Source of the DNA: Streptomyces brasiliensis
GTDB lineage: Bacteria; Actinomycetota; Actinomycetes; Streptomycetales; Streptomycetaceae
Reading direction: 5' to 3'
NCBI RefSeq assembly: GCF_014647875.1
Contig: NZ_BMQA01000023.1
Location: 57,453 to 121,452 of the forward strand
DNA length: 64,000 nucleotides
In this document: positions 34,142 through 42,807 of the stretch, piece by piece
Layout of the letters: each line of letters begins with the position of its first letter
How positions within the stretch are numbered: the first letter of the stretch is position 1
Notes under the pieces: generated by a model
Database searches by the model: none
What the model was told of the DNA's origin: nothing
Seen by the model: the letters and a program-made list of their open reading frames with translations, nothing else
Program-made: the position numbers and the translations under genes

Positions 34142-34453
34142 ATGCTGCCACCGGAGATCCCGCCGCTGCCCGCGCTGACGCGTGCCGAGGGCGAGTTGAT
34201 CGACCGTTACCTCGAAGTCGTCGACCTGCTGGGCCGGATCAATCCGGCGGTCGACAAGGACACGTACCGCGGGCTGCGGGCGGCGCAGGCGCTGGTCCGC
34301 AAGGCGGTGGAGCTGCGCGACGCGCTGGCCGTGATGCATCAGCGGGGCGAGACGGAACTGCACGCGGCCACGCTGGCACGGGCGTTGCGGGTCCTGGACG
34401 GCGAACGCCGCACGGCGCGCGTGGCGCTGCCGCCGCCCGAGTGCGCGCGCTGA
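34142..34453 (+). CDS. Small helical protein of unknown function, downstream of clpP paralogue
   Basis: 103 aa, beginning 7 nt after the clpP stop, so probably co-transcribed. It is predicted mostly alpha-helical (LTRAEGELIDRYLEVVDLLG, then KAVELRDALAVMHQRG) with no signal or membrane segment. I do not recognise a named family. The pairing with a ClpP paralogue suggests an adaptor, assembly factor or regulator, but that is inference only. A weak GCGGGC/GCCCGC inverted repeat follows at about 34454-34480. Confidence 0.68.
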   Translation: MLPPEIPPLPALTRAEGELIDRYLEVVDLLGRINPAVDKDTYRGLRAAQALVRKAVELRDALAVMHQRGETELHAATLARALRVLDGERRTARVALPPPECAR

Positions 34454-34749
34454 CGCGGGCGTGGGGAACGGGAGTGCCCGCCCGCCCGTCCTGCGGACAC
34501 CCCGGCCAGAGCCGAAACGGCCCAAACGACGTACCCCTGTTCGGCGTAGACGAGCGTTCTTTTTCGGCGCCCCGCGGGTTGCGCGACGGGCTGGTGCGAA
34601 TGGCGCTGCAAGGTGCTCCCGTGCTGGTCCGAGGGTTCGTCAACACTTCGACGCCGCTCGAACACAGCGGTGTCCAACCCGAACGGACGAGTGGTGAGCA
34701 AAACCGTACACACCCGGTTCTATTGGGATTTTCGGACACATGTGAGCCA

Positions 34750-35005
34750 AGATCCCTGTCTGACGACAAGCCCCCGCCGCAGCGGCGGGGCGGTCCGGGC
34801 GGACGCCGAGTCCTGCCGCCGCCCGGACGACCGGTCGACGGCAGTGGATCGGCAGGAGTGGAGGACCCAGGCAAGACGGGTCGCCTGAACGGATGTTCGT
34901 TCATCTGAACGTTCGTTCCGAGCAGCCCTTGGGGTGAAGCCGCGACACCGCGGCCGGGCCACTTCGCCAGCCCGAATCCGACAGGTCATCCTTCACAGGC
35001 GGCTG
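34750..35005 (+). ncRNA. c-di-AMP riboswitch (ydaO-yuaA type) upstream of NlpC/P60 gene
   Basis: The stretch contains the conserved blocks of Streptomyces ydaO elements in the right order: GGACGCCGAGTCCTGCC (34801-34817), GTGGAGGACCCAGG (34858-34871), CTTGGGGTGAAGCCGC (34928-34943) and CGAATCCGACAGGTCATCC (34973-34991). It ends 15 nt before the start of a cell-wall hydrolase, the classic target class. It should lower expression when c-di-AMP is high. The variable loop carries ATGTTCGTTCATCTGAACG. The rest of the gap, 34454-34749, shows no gene. Confidence 0.85.
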
Positions 35006-35019
35006 ACGAAGGGTTGCGC

Positions 35020-35493
35020 ATGACTGCGCTCAATCGTGTCCCGTCGCTCATGGCCCGGGCCGGCACGGCCTCGGCGCTCACCATCGCCGCCGTGGGCGCC
35101 TCGATCGTGGTGCCGGGCGCGGCGGCCGACGCCGTCGCCGGGACGACTGGGACGAAGGCACTTCGGATCGCGGCCTCGAAGAAGGGCTCCCCGTACCAGT
35201 GGGGTGCCACCGGACCGCGCAGGTTCGACTGCTCAGGGCTCACGCTGTACTCGTTCAAGAAGGCAGGCAAGAAGCTGCCGCGGACGGCGGCCCAGCAGTA
35301 CAACAAGACACGTCACATTTCCGCCACGAGGCGCAAGGTCGGTGACTTGGTGTTCTTCCACTATGGCTCGAGCGTCTACCACGTCGGCATCTATGCCGGG
35401 AAGGGAAGGATCTGGCACGCACCGAAGACCGGCGACGTAGTGAAGTTGCAGAAGATCTGGACTCGGAGCGTCTGGTACGGACGCGTGAAGTGA
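35020..35493 (+). CDS. Secreted NlpC/P60 cell-wall endopeptidase
   Basis: 157 aa with a signal peptide (MTALNRVPSLMARAGTASAL...VVPGAAADA). The NlpC/P60 catalytic residues are Cys71 (FDCSGLTLY), His121 (VYHVGIYAG) and His133 (IWHAPKTG). ATG 35020 is preferred to the in-frame TTG at 35014 because AAGGG lies 6 nt before it. It probably cleaves D-Glu-DAP bonds in peptidoglycan remodelling. Control by the upstream c-di-AMP riboswitch links it to turgor and cell-wall homeostasis. Confidence 0.9.
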   Translation: MTALNRVPSLMARAGTASALTIAAVGASIVVPGAAADAVAGTTGTKALRIAASKKGSPYQWGATGPRRFDCSGLTLYSFKKAGKKLPRTAAQQYNKTRHISATRRKVGDLVFFHYGSSVYHVGIYAGKGRIWHAPKTGDVVKLQKIWTRSVWYGRVK

Positions 35494-35541
35494 CCTGACC
35501 GATGACACGGGCCACGGATACCTGGTCACGGCCTCGGCGAC

Positions 35542-35584
35542 CGACCCAGCAGCAGCCGGAGCGTTCACGGCTCCTGCTGGGTCG
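35542..35584. terminator. Hairpin terminator overlapping the 3' end of the ATPase gene
   Basis: An 11-bp perfect stem (CGACCCAGCAG and its complement) closes a 21-nt loop. It lies between the convergent NlpC/P60 and ATPase genes, and part of it is the last seven codons of the ATPase gene. Confidence 0.6.
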
Positions 35585-36023
35585 CCGTCGTGACCGGCTG
35601 GGCCGTGACGGTCCAGGGAAGTTCGATGGAGACGGTCTTGCCGCCCTCACGGGTCGGGCGGACCCGCATCTTGCCGCCGCACTCCGCCGTGAGCCAGCGG
35701 ATGATGACCATGCCGCGCCCGTTGTCCTGCTGGACGGCCGCGGGCAGTCTCTTGGGGAAGCGGGGATGACTGTCCGTGACGCCGATGAGCAGGTGTTCGT
35801 CGCGGATGAGCACCATGTCCACCGTGAAGGTGGGTGACTGCCCGAAGGTGTGCTGTACGGCGTTGGTGGCGAGTTCGGAGACGATGAGCCGGATCGTGTC
35901 GGCCACCTCCGTGTCCGACGGCAGGCCCCACTCCGCGAGGGTGCCCAGTACATAGGAGCGGGCCGCGGAGACCGAGGCGGGATCGCTCGGCAGAGTGACG
36001 GATGCTTCCAGATGGTCTGCCAT
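35565..36023 (-). CDS. ATP-binding, anti-sigma-like regulatory protein (HATPase_c), whiJ/abaA-type cluster
   Basis: 152 aa with a SpoIIAB/RsbW-like ATPase fold: VSELATNAVQHTFGQ is the N box and NGRGMVIIRWL the G box. These small ATPases accompany XRE-DUF5753 and DUF397 genes in many Streptomyces developmental loci (AbaA/WhiJ type). ATG 36023 was chosen as MADHLEASVTLPSDP, the normal N-terminus; the long upstream extension is implausible. It is divergent from the XRE gene at 36247 with 223 bp between. Confidence 0.85.
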   Translation of the reverse strand: MADHLEASVTLPSDPASVSAARSYVLGTLAEWGLPSDTEVADTIRLIVSELATNAVQHTFGQSPTFTVDMVLIRDEHLLIGVTDSHPRFPKRLPAAVQQDNGRGMVIIRWLTAECGGKMRVRPTREGGKTVSIELPWTVTAQPVTTATQQEP

Positions 36024-36246
36024 GGCGATGTCGTCCCTTTCCCACGGGACCGCAGTCCGACACGGAGCGGATGGTTCGAGTACGGTCCCGGACTGGTGCT
36101 TCGTCGCCAGACTGCCATTACCGCGTCGGTCACGGGTGGCGATCCACCAAGATATGCATATATCTGTCGCTCGAAGCGGTGAACTCTGCGACGGCAGACC
36201 GTATTTGGGCGGCGCGCAAGGAGTAATGGCGAGTAAGGAGTAGCCC

Positions 36247-37116
36247 ATGCAGCACGGTCCCGCGGTACGCCGCCGGAAGCTGGGCGCCGAACTGCGCACC
36301 CTGCGCAGCGGTGCGGGTCTCACGAGCGGTGAGGCGGCCCGGATAGTGGGCTGGCACCAGTCGAAGGTGAGCCGCATCGAGACGGGCGCCAGCGGCGTGA
36401 AGGCGGCCGATGTGCGCTTACTCCTGGACGCCTACGGTGTGGCGGACAGTCAACTCCGGGAGCTTCTCCTGGCGTTGGCGGTATCCGAGGACGCCTTCGG
36501 CCGGCATCACTGGTGGCACGCCTACCGCGGTGTGCTGCCGCCGGCCTACCGGGACTTCATCAGTCTGGAGTCGCAGGCGAGCGGGATGCGCACGCTGGAG
36601 ACGCTGGTGGTGCCGGGGCTGCTGCAGACGCCGGAGTACGCGCGTGCGGTGACCCGGGCCGCGGTGAGCGGGGCGGACGACGCGCCGGACGACCGGCTGG
36701 ACACCCTGGTGGAGGTGAGGCTGGCCCGGCAGGACGTGCTGCGGTCGAATCCGCCGCTGGAGCTGACCGCCGTACTGGACGAGGCGGTGCTGCGACGGGA
36801 GGTCGGCGGTCCGGACGTGATGACGCGGCAGCTGAATCGCCTGGTGGAGGCGGCGCAGCTGCCCCAAGTCCGGCTCCACGTACTGCCGTTCGCGGCTGGT
36901 GCGCACATCGGCATCACCGGGCCTTTCGTTATCTTCTCCTTTCCGAGCACATCTGATCTGGACGTGGTTGTTCTCGACCACTTGACGAGTAGCCTCTACC
37001 TCGAACGGAAAGAAGACCTCCAGGCCTACTCAGAGGCCTTCAACACCCTTCAGATCCACGCCCTTTCACCCGAGGACTCGTTGGATTACATCGCCGGGAT
37101 AGCTGACGGCGCGTAA
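36247..37116 (+). CDS. XRE-DUF5753 regulator of the WhiJ family, with a TTA codon
   Basis: 289 aa. The HTH (residues ~10-60) reads LGAELRTLRSGAGLTSGEAA and GWHQSKVSRIETG. The remainder is the DUF5753 effector domain (LVVPGLLQTPEYARAV...). It contains a TTA leucine codon at residue 58 (36418-36420), so translation should depend on bldA and be timed to development. From memory the S. coelicolor homologue SCO1242 is a TTA-containing WhiJ-like gene. DUF397 follows 9 nt later and the ATPase gene is divergent: a complete trio. Confidence 0.9.
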   Translation: MQHGPAVRRRKLGAELRTLRSGAGLTSGEAARIVGWHQSKVSRIETGASGVKAADVRLLLDAYGVADSQLRELLLALAVSEDAFGRHHWWHAYRGVLPPAYRDFISLESQASGMRTLETLVVPGLLQTPEYARAVTRAAVSGADDAPDDRLDTLVEVRLARQDVLRSNPPLELTAVLDEAVLRREVGGPDVMTRQLNRLVEAAQLPQVRLHVLPFAAGAHIGITGPFVIFSFPSTSDLDVVVLDHLTSSLYLERKEDLQAYSEAFNTLQIHALSPEDSLDYIAGIADGA

Positions 37117-37125
37117 GGAGGCACC

Positions 37126-37350
37126 ATGACTGCACTGCCTCGGAACGTACCTTCCAGTACCGATCTGCACGGTGTGCGGTGGCTGCGCAGCAGCTACAGC
37201 ACAGGAGCGAACAACTGCGTGGAGACCGCCCGGCCGCACTCCGGTCCCTGGACCGGGCTGCTCGCCGTACGCGACTCCAAGGACCCGGCCGGACCCGCGC
37301 TGCTCTTCTCCCCCGAGAGCTGGGCGGGATTCGTGACCGCGCTTCGCTGA
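37126..37350 (+). CDS. DUF397 small protein
   Basis: 74 aa with the DUF397 pattern: WLRSSYSTGANNCVETA, then LLAVRDSKDPAGPALLFSPE and a C-terminal W. These small proteins are the third member of WhiJ-like loci and are thought to modulate the XRE partner. It begins 9 nt after the regulator, in the same operon. Confidence 0.9.
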   Translation: MTALPRNVPSSTDLHGVRWLRSSYSTGANNCVETARPHSGPWTGLLAVRDSKDPAGPALLFSPESWAGFVTALR

Positions 37351-37424
37351 TCCCCCACGGGCCGACCCGACCCAGTCCTACGGATCCGTTTCCGGCAGGC
37401 GACGCACGACCGTGTCACGCCGAC

Positions 37425-38552
37425 TCATGGCCGCGCTTCGCCGATCACACGTACAGCGCGTTCGATCTCGGCACCGGAGAGGTCCGCTCGGGCGGTCAGC
37501 CTGAGCCGTGAGATGCCGTCGGGCACGGAAGGAGGACGAAAACAGCCCACGGCCAGGCCCGCCGTACGGCAGTCGGCCGCCCAGCGCACGGCCCTCTCCG
37601 GGGACGGGGCCCGCACGGAGACCACCGCGGCGTCCGGACGCACCGCCTCCAGACCCGCGGCGGTCAGGCGTGCGTGCAGTTCGCCGGCCACCTCGCGGGC
37701 TCGGGCCGCCCGCCCGGGCTCACGACTCAGCAGCCTCAGCGCCGCCAGGGCCGCGCCCGCCGCGGCGGGCGCGAGCCCCGTGTCGAAGATGAACGTCCGT
37801 GCCGCGTTCAGCAGATGGTCGATCACCCTGGCCGGGCCGAGCACGGCGCCGCCCTGACTGCCCAGCGACTTGGACAGCGTGACCGTGACGACCACGTCGT
37901 CGGCGCCCGCCAGCCCGGCCGCATGCGGCGCGCCCCGCCCCCCGTCGCCGAGGACACCGAGTCCGTGTGCGTCGTCGAGGACCAGCCCCGCGCCGTGCTC
38001 CCGGCACGCCTCGGCGAGCCCGGTGAGCGGCGTGGCGTCCCCGTCGACGGAGAACACCGTGTCGGAGACCGCGATCGCGGGTCCCTCGTGCATGACGAGC
38101 GCCTTGCGGACGGCGTCCGGGTCGGCGTGTCCGACGACCTGCGTGGTGCCGCGGGCCAGTCGGCAGCCGTCGATGAGGGAGGCGTGGTTGCCGGCGTCGG
38201 AGACGATCAGGGAACCGTGCGGGCCGAGGGCGGTGACGGCGGCGAGGTTGGCGGCGTATCCCGAGGAGAAGACCAGCGCCGCCTCGAAACCGCAGAAGGC
38301 GGCGAGTTCGCGTTCCAGTTCGGTGTGGAGTTCGGTCGTGCCGGTGACGAGCCGGGAGCCGGTCGAGCCGCCGCCCCAGGTCCGCGCCGCCGCTGCCGCG
38401 CCCTCGGTGACCTCGGGGTGGTGGGCGAGGCCCAGGTAGTCGTTGCTCGCCAGGTCGAGGAGCGGCCAGTCGGCGGGGCGGGGTCGCAGGGTCCGGACCA
38501 GTCCGGCGCGGCGGCGTTGCTCCGCCTGGTCGACGATCCAGCCGAACGCCAT
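37425..38552 (-). CDS. bioF: 8-amino-7-oxononanoate synthase
   Basis: 375 aa, alpha-oxoamine synthase family. It condenses pimeloyl-ACP/CoA with alanine, the first committed step of biotin ring assembly. Motifs: LASNDYLGLAHHPEV, SRLVTGTTELHTELE, DDAHGLGVLG, and the PLP lysine Lys228 in VTVTLSKSLGSQGG. ATG 38552 is preceded by GGAGGAGCC. It is divergent from bioBAD with 147 bp between, as in other Streptomyces. Confidence 0.94.
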   Translation of the reverse strand: MAFGWIVDQAEQRRRAGLVRTLRPRPADWPLLDLASNDYLGLAHHPEVTEGAAAAARTWGGGSTGSRLVTGTTELHTELERELAAFCGFEAALVFSSGYAANLAAVTALGPHGSLIVSDAGNHASLIDGCRLARGTTQVVGHADPDAVRKALVMHEGPAIAVSDTVFSVDGDATPLTGLAEACREHGAGLVLDDAHGLGVLGDGGRGAPHAAGLAGADDVVVTVTLSKSLGSQGGAVLGPARVIDHLLNAARTFIFDTGLAPAAAGAALAALRLLSREPGRAARAREVAGELHARLTAAGLEAVRPDAAVVSVRAPSPERAVRWAADCRTAGLAVGCFRPPSVPDGISRLRLTARADLSGAEIERAVRVIGEARP

Positions 38553-38587
38553 GGCTCCTCCGGGGATTTTGTAGGCAGTGGACAGAC

Positions 38588-38631
38588 ACTAGCCGGACAA
38601 CTAGCCGCCCAGGGTGTGGCAATACCCACAC
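38588..38631. promoter_or_regulatory. Candidate regulatory elements in the bioF-bioB intergenic region
   Basis: A direct repeat ACTAGCCG (38588-38595 and 38600-38607, 12 bp apart) and a perfect dyad GTGTGG-N6-CCACAC (38614-38631). They lie between the divergent biotin genes, where a biotin-responsive repressor such as BioQ or a BirA-like protein could bind. The identity is not known. Confidence 0.35.
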
Positions 38632-38699
38632 GGCGAACCGTCTCCGTTGTGCAAACTCTCCTTTGCCCGAGGCGGTCACGTAGGACAGGATCGGACCTC

Positions 38700-39845
38700 A
38701 TGGACCTGCTGAACACGCTGGTGGACAAGGGGCTTCGGCGCGAGCTGCCGACCCGCGAGGAAGCACTCGCCGTTCTGGCCACCTCCGACGACGACGTGCT
38801 CGATGTGGTGGCCGCGGCCGGCAAGGTGCGCCGGCACTGGTTCGGCCGGCGCGTGAAACTCAACTACCTGGTCAACCTCAAGTCCGGCTTGTGTCCCGAG
38901 GACTGCTCCTACTGCTCCCAGCGGCTGGGGTCGAAGGCCGACATCCTGAAGTACACCTGGCTCAAGCCCGACCAGGCCTCCGAGGCGGCCGCCGCGGGCC
39001 TGGCCGGCGGCGCCAAGCGGGTCTGCCTGGTGGCCAGCGGGCGCGGCCCGACGGACCGGGACGTGGACCGGGTCTCCGACACGATCAGGGCGATCAAGGA
39101 CCGGAACGAAAGCGTCGAGGTGTGCGCCTGTCTCGGCCTGCTCTCCGACGGTCAGGCCGAACGGCTGCGCGAGGCGGGCGCCGACGCCTACAACCACAAC
39201 CTCAACACGTCCGAGGGAACGTACGCGGACATCACGACGACGCACACCTACGCCGATCGGGTGGACACGGTCGAAAAGGCGCACGCGGCCGGTCTGTCGG
39301 CGTGTTCCGGTCTGATCGCGGGGATGGGCGAGAGCGACGAGGACCTGGTGGACGTGGTCTTCTCGCTGCGCGCGCTCGACCCCGACTCGGTGCCGGTGAA
39401 CTTCCTGATCCCGTTCGAGGGCACGCCGCTCGCCAAGGAGTGGAACCTCACCCCGCAGCGCTGTCTGCGCATCCTGGCGATGGTCCGGTTCGTCTGCCCG
39501 GACGTCGAGGTGCGCATCGCCGGCGGCCGTGAGGTGCATCTGCGCACGATGCAGCCCCTCGCGCTGCACCTGGCCAACTCGATCTTCCTGGGCGACTACC
39601 TCACCAGCGAGGGCCAGGCGGGCAAGGCCGACCTGGAGATGATCGCCGACGCCGGGTTCGAGGTCGAGGGCGCCGACCAGGTGACGCTGCCCGAGCACCG
39701 GGCGGCCGCGGAGGCCGGGTGCGGGTCGCACGAGGGCGGTGGCGTCTGTGGTTCCGTCGCCGCGCAGCCGGTACAGGAGGCCCGTACGGACCTCGTCGCG
39801 GTGCGCCGCCGGGGCGCCGGAACCGACCTCGCGCCCAATGCCTGA
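38700..39845 (+). CDS. bioB: Biotin synthase
   Basis: 381 aa radical-SAM enzyme that inserts sulfur into dethiobiotin. The radical-SAM cluster is Cys65-Cys69-Cys72 (LCPEDCSYCSQ); other conserved parts are YNHNLNTSEGTYADI and GNFLIPFEGTPL-like VNFLIPFEGTPL. The C-terminal ~55 residues (GGVCGSVAAQ...) extend beyond E. coli BioB and are typical for actinobacteria. The next gene, bioA, overlaps by 8 nt, so bioB, bioA and bioD form one operon. Confidence 0.95.
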   Translation: MDLLNTLVDKGLRRELPTREEALAVLATSDDDVLDVVAAAGKVRRHWFGRRVKLNYLVNLKSGLCPEDCSYCSQRLGSKADILKYTWLKPDQASEAAAAGLAGGAKRVCLVASGRGPTDRDVDRVSDTIRAIKDRNESVEVCACLGLLSDGQAERLREAGADAYNHNLNTSEGTYADITTTHTYADRVDTVEKAHAAGLSACSGLIAGMGESDEDLVDVVFSLRALDPDSVPVNFLIPFEGTPLAKEWNLTPQRCLRILAMVRFVCPDVEVRIAGGREVHLRTMQPLALHLANSIFLGDYLTSEGQAGKADLEMIADAGFEVEGADQVTLPEHRAAAEAGCGSHEGGGVCGSVAAQPVQEARTDLVAVRRRGAGTDLAPNA

Positions 39846-41118
39846 CCTGGGCGTGCCCGAGCTGCTGGAGCTCGACCGGCGGCACGTGTGGCATCCGTAC
39901 GGCCCGATGCCCGGGCGCGTGGAACCGCTCGTCGTGGAGTCGGCGAGCGGGGTGCGGCTGCGGCTCGCGGACGGGTCGGGCGAACTCGTCGACGGGATGT
40001 CGTCGTGGTGGTCGGCGATCCACGGTTACAACCACCCGGTGCTCAACGAGGCCGCGCAGGGGCAGTTGGCGCGGATGAGCCACGTGATGTTCGGTGGGCT
40101 CACGCACGAGCCCGCCGTACGCCTGGCGAAGCTCCTTGTCGACATGTCGCCCGATGGTCTCGAGCATGTCTTCCTCGCCGACTCGGGCTCGGTGTCGGTC
40201 GAGGTCGCGGTCAAGATGTGCCTGCAGTACTGGCGCTCGCTCGGCCGCCCCGAGAAGCGGCGGCTGCTGACCTGGCGGGGCGGCTACCACGGCGACACGT
40301 GGCAGCCGATGTCCGTGTGCGACCCCGACGGCGGAATGCACGAGCTGTGGTCGGGGGTGCTGCCGCGCCAGGTGTTCGCGGACGTGCCGCCGGCCGCCTA
40401 CGAGGAGTCGTACGCCGGGCATCTGCGCGCGATGGTCGAGCGGCACGCGGACGAACTGGCCGCCGTGATCGTCGAGCCGGTGGTGCAGGGCGCGGGCGGG
40501 ATGCGCTTCCACTCCCCCGCCTATCTGCGAGTGCTGCGCGAGGCGTGCGACGCGCACGACGTGCTGCTGGTGTTCGACGAGATCGCCACCGGGTTCGGCC
40601 GCACCGGAGCGCTGTTCGCCGCGGACCACGCCTCGGTCACACCGGATGTGATGTGCGTGGGCAAGGCGCTGACGGGCGGTTATCTGACCATGGCGGCCAC
40701 GTTGTGCACGCCGCGGGTGGCCGACGGGATCTCGCGGGGCGAGGTGCCGGTGCTGGCCCACGGTCCGACGTTCATGGGCAATCCGCTGGCGGCGGCCGTG
40801 GCCTGCGCGTCGGTGGAACTGCTGCTCGGGCAGGACTGGCTGTCCGAGGTGAAGCGGATCGAGACGGGCCTGCGGGACGGCCTCGCGCCCGCCGCCGGTC
40901 TGCCCGGTGTGCGGGACGTACGGGTTCTGGGCGCCATCGGAGTCGTCCAGCTCGACCACGAGGTGGACATGGCGGCCGCCACCCGGGCGGCCGTCCGAGA
41001 GGGCGTGTGGCTGCGGCCGTTCCGCGACCTCGTCTACACGATGCCGCCGTACGTCACCGGGGACGCGGACGTGGCACGGATCGCGCGCGCGGTGTGCGCG
41101 GCGGCGCGGGAGGGATGA
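39838..41118 (+). CDS. bioA: Adenosylmethionine-8-amino-7-oxononanoate aminotransferase
   Basis: 426 aa, class III PLP aminotransferase using S-adenosylmethionine as amino donor. Motifs: HVWHPYGPM, DGMSSWWSAIHGYNHP, LLVFDEIATGFGRTG and Lys276 in MCVGKALTGGY. It overlaps bioB by 8 nt at its start, and bioD begins 1 nt after its stop. Confidence 0.95.
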   Translation: MPDLGVPELLELDRRHVWHPYGPMPGRVEPLVVESASGVRLRLADGSGELVDGMSSWWSAIHGYNHPVLNEAAQGQLARMSHVMFGGLTHEPAVRLAKLLVDMSPDGLEHVFLADSGSVSVEVAVKMCLQYWRSLGRPEKRRLLTWRGGYHGDTWQPMSVCDPDGGMHELWSGVLPRQVFADVPPAAYEESYAGHLRAMVERHADELAAVIVEPVVQGAGGMRFHSPAYLRVLREACDAHDVLLVFDEIATGFGRTGALFAADHASVTPDVMCVGKALTGGYLTMAATLCTPRVADGISRGEVPVLAHGPTFMGNPLAAAVACASVELLLGQDWLSEVKRIETGLRDGLAPAAGLPGVRDVRVLGAIGVVQLDHEVDMAAATRAAVREGVWLRPFRDLVYTMPPYVTGDADVARIARAVCAAAREG

Positions 41119-41119
41119 G

Positions 41120-41836
41120 ATGCCGGTCCTGGTGATCACGGGCACGGGCACGGAGGTCGGCAAGACGGTCACGACGGCCGCGGTGGCCGCCGCCGCGGTC
41201 GCGGCCGGCCGGTCGGTGGCCGTGCTGAAGGCGGCGCAGACGGGTGTGGGCCCGCACGAGCGCGGAGACGCCGACGAGGTCGCGCGGCTCGCGGGCACGG
41301 TGACGGCGGCCGAACTGGCCCGTTTTCCCGAGCCGTTGGCGCCGGGGACGGCGGCCCGCCGGGCGGGCCTGACGCCCGTGCACCCGCAGGACGTGGCGGA
41401 GGCGGCCGCCAAGCTGGCCACCGAGCACGATCTGGTGCTGGTCGAGGGCGCGGGCGGGCTGCTCGTACGGTTCGACGCGACAGGCGGAACGCTCGCGGAC
41501 GCGGCCCGGCTGCTGAACGCACCGGTGCTGGTGGTCGCGTCGGCGGGCCTGGGCACGCTGAACACGACGGAACTGACGGCGCGTGAACTGCGCGCGCGGG
41601 AGCTGGGGTTGCTCGGCGTCGTGATCGGCAGCTGGCCCGGCTCACCCGATCTCGCCTCGCGGTGCAATGTGGCCGATCTGCCGGAGGTGGCCTGCGCTCC
41701 CCTGCTCGGCGCACTGCCCGCCGGCGCCGGGGCGCTGCAGCCCACCGGCTTCCGCAGGGCGGCGCCCGGTTGGCTCGCGCCGCGGCTGCACGGGACGTGG
41801 GACGCGGAGGCGTTCCGGGCACGGGAGGCACCCTGA
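41120..41836 (+). CDS. bioD: Dethiobiotin synthetase
   Basis: 238 aa, ATP-dependent CO2-incorporating synthetase. The P-loop GTGTEVGKTVTT is at residues 7-18, followed by LVEGAGGLLV. It begins at ATG 41120, one nt after bioA. It completes the last-three-steps set (bioB, bioA, bioD) together with bioF. There is no bioC/bioH-type gene in the window, so pimeloyl supply must come from elsewhere. Confidence 0.94.
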   Translation: MPVLVITGTGTEVGKTVTTAAVAAAAVAAGRSVAVLKAAQTGVGPHERGDADEVARLAGTVTAAELARFPEPLAPGTAARRAGLTPVHPQDVAEAAAKLATEHDLVLVEGAGGLLVRFDATGGTLADAARLLNAPVLVVASAGLGTLNTTELTARELRARELGLLGVVIGSWPGSPDLASRCNVADLPEVACAPLLGALPAGAGALQPTGFRRAAPGWLAPRLHGTWDAEAFRAREAP

Positions 41837-41945
41837 GAGGAGGACTGTGTGCCCGTGCCGGTGCTCACGGCCTCCGCACCGATGAGTTCCGCGCGTCCCA
41901 GGGGTCTTCCTGGCCTACGACCTCCCCGGAACGGAAGTGCTGGCC

Positions 41946-42710
41946 ATGCCTGACAGCTCCGCATACGCAAAGGTCAACGGCCTGGAGATGTACTACGAGA
42001 GCCACGGCCCCGGTCAGGACGACCGACCCCCGCTGGTACTGCTGCACGGCGGCGTCCTCACCGTCGGTCTGGCCTTCGGCGCCGTCCTGCCTGCTCTTTC
42101 CGCCGGCCGGCGCGTGGTGGCTCCCGAACTCCAGGCACACGGCCACACAGCCGACACCGACCGTGAGATGACGGTGCCGAATCTGGCCGCCGACGTGGTG
42201 GCGCTGCTCGACGAACTCGACATCGCGCGGGCCGACTTCCTCGGCTACAGCCTCGGCGGGCTCGCCGCGCTCGAGATCGCCGTCCGCCAACCTGAGCGTG
42301 TCGGGCGGCTGGTGCTCGCCGCCGCCCAGTACGACCAGGAGGGCATCCACGACGACGTCCGCGCCCCCGACTTCACCTCCCCTCGGCTGCCCAGCCAGGC
42401 CGACTTCCAGGAGATGGCCGACGCGTACGCGGCCACCGCCCCGCACCCCGAGCGCTTCCAGGACCTACTCGCCAAGTGCACGGCGGCGGCGAACGCGCCG
42501 CTGCCCTGGACCGCCGACGACCTGCGGGCGCTGCGGGCGCCCACGCTGTTGCTCATCGGCGACAGCGACTTCGTACGCGTCGAGCATGCCGCCGAGATGC
42601 AGCGGCTGATTCCCCAGGCACGGCTGGCCGTCCTGCCCGCCACCACGCACATGGCCCTCATGCGCCGAACGTCCCTGCTGCTGCCGCTTCTTGACGAGTT
42701 CCTCGACTGA
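41946..42710 (+). CDS. Alpha/beta-fold hydrolase
   Basis: 254 aa. The nucleophile elbow is GYSLGGL (Ser in LGYSLGGLAALEI), with the oxyanion loop VLLHGGVLTVG, catalytic Asp in LLIGDSDFVRVEH and His in ATTHMALM. A small lid segment is present at ~135-175. An in-frame GTG at 41937 would add three residues. It lies 109 bp after bioD, but no BioH-type function is evident. The substrate is unknown; similar Streptomyces genes are annotated as generic alpha/beta hydrolases. Confidence 0.85.
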   Translation: MPDSSAYAKVNGLEMYYESHGPGQDDRPPLVLLHGGVLTVGLAFGAVLPALSAGRRVVAPELQAHGHTADTDREMTVPNLAADVVALLDELDIARADFLGYSLGGLAALEIAVRQPERVGRLVLAAAQYDQEGIHDDVRAPDFTSPRLPSQADFQEMADAYAATAPHPERFQDLLAKCTAAANAPLPWTADDLRALRAPTLLLIGDSDFVRVEHAAEMQRLIPQARLAVLPATTHMALMRRTSLLLPLLDEFLD

Positions 42711-42807
42711 AGCGGCGCTTTTCGGTTTTTTCCACCGTCGGCACGGGGGTGCGAGCGGCTCCCTCGGGGGAGAATCACGGTAGGTCCGTCGTGTCCGGGA
42801 GGTCGTC

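Noticed and set aside
34441..34908. Open frames in the gap before the NlpC/P60 gene
   Set aside because: They cover the conserved ydaO riboswitch and have no ribosome site or coding pattern.
41837..41945. A small gene between bioD and the hydrolase
   Set aside because: Reading frames are short, without a ribosome site or conserved motif.
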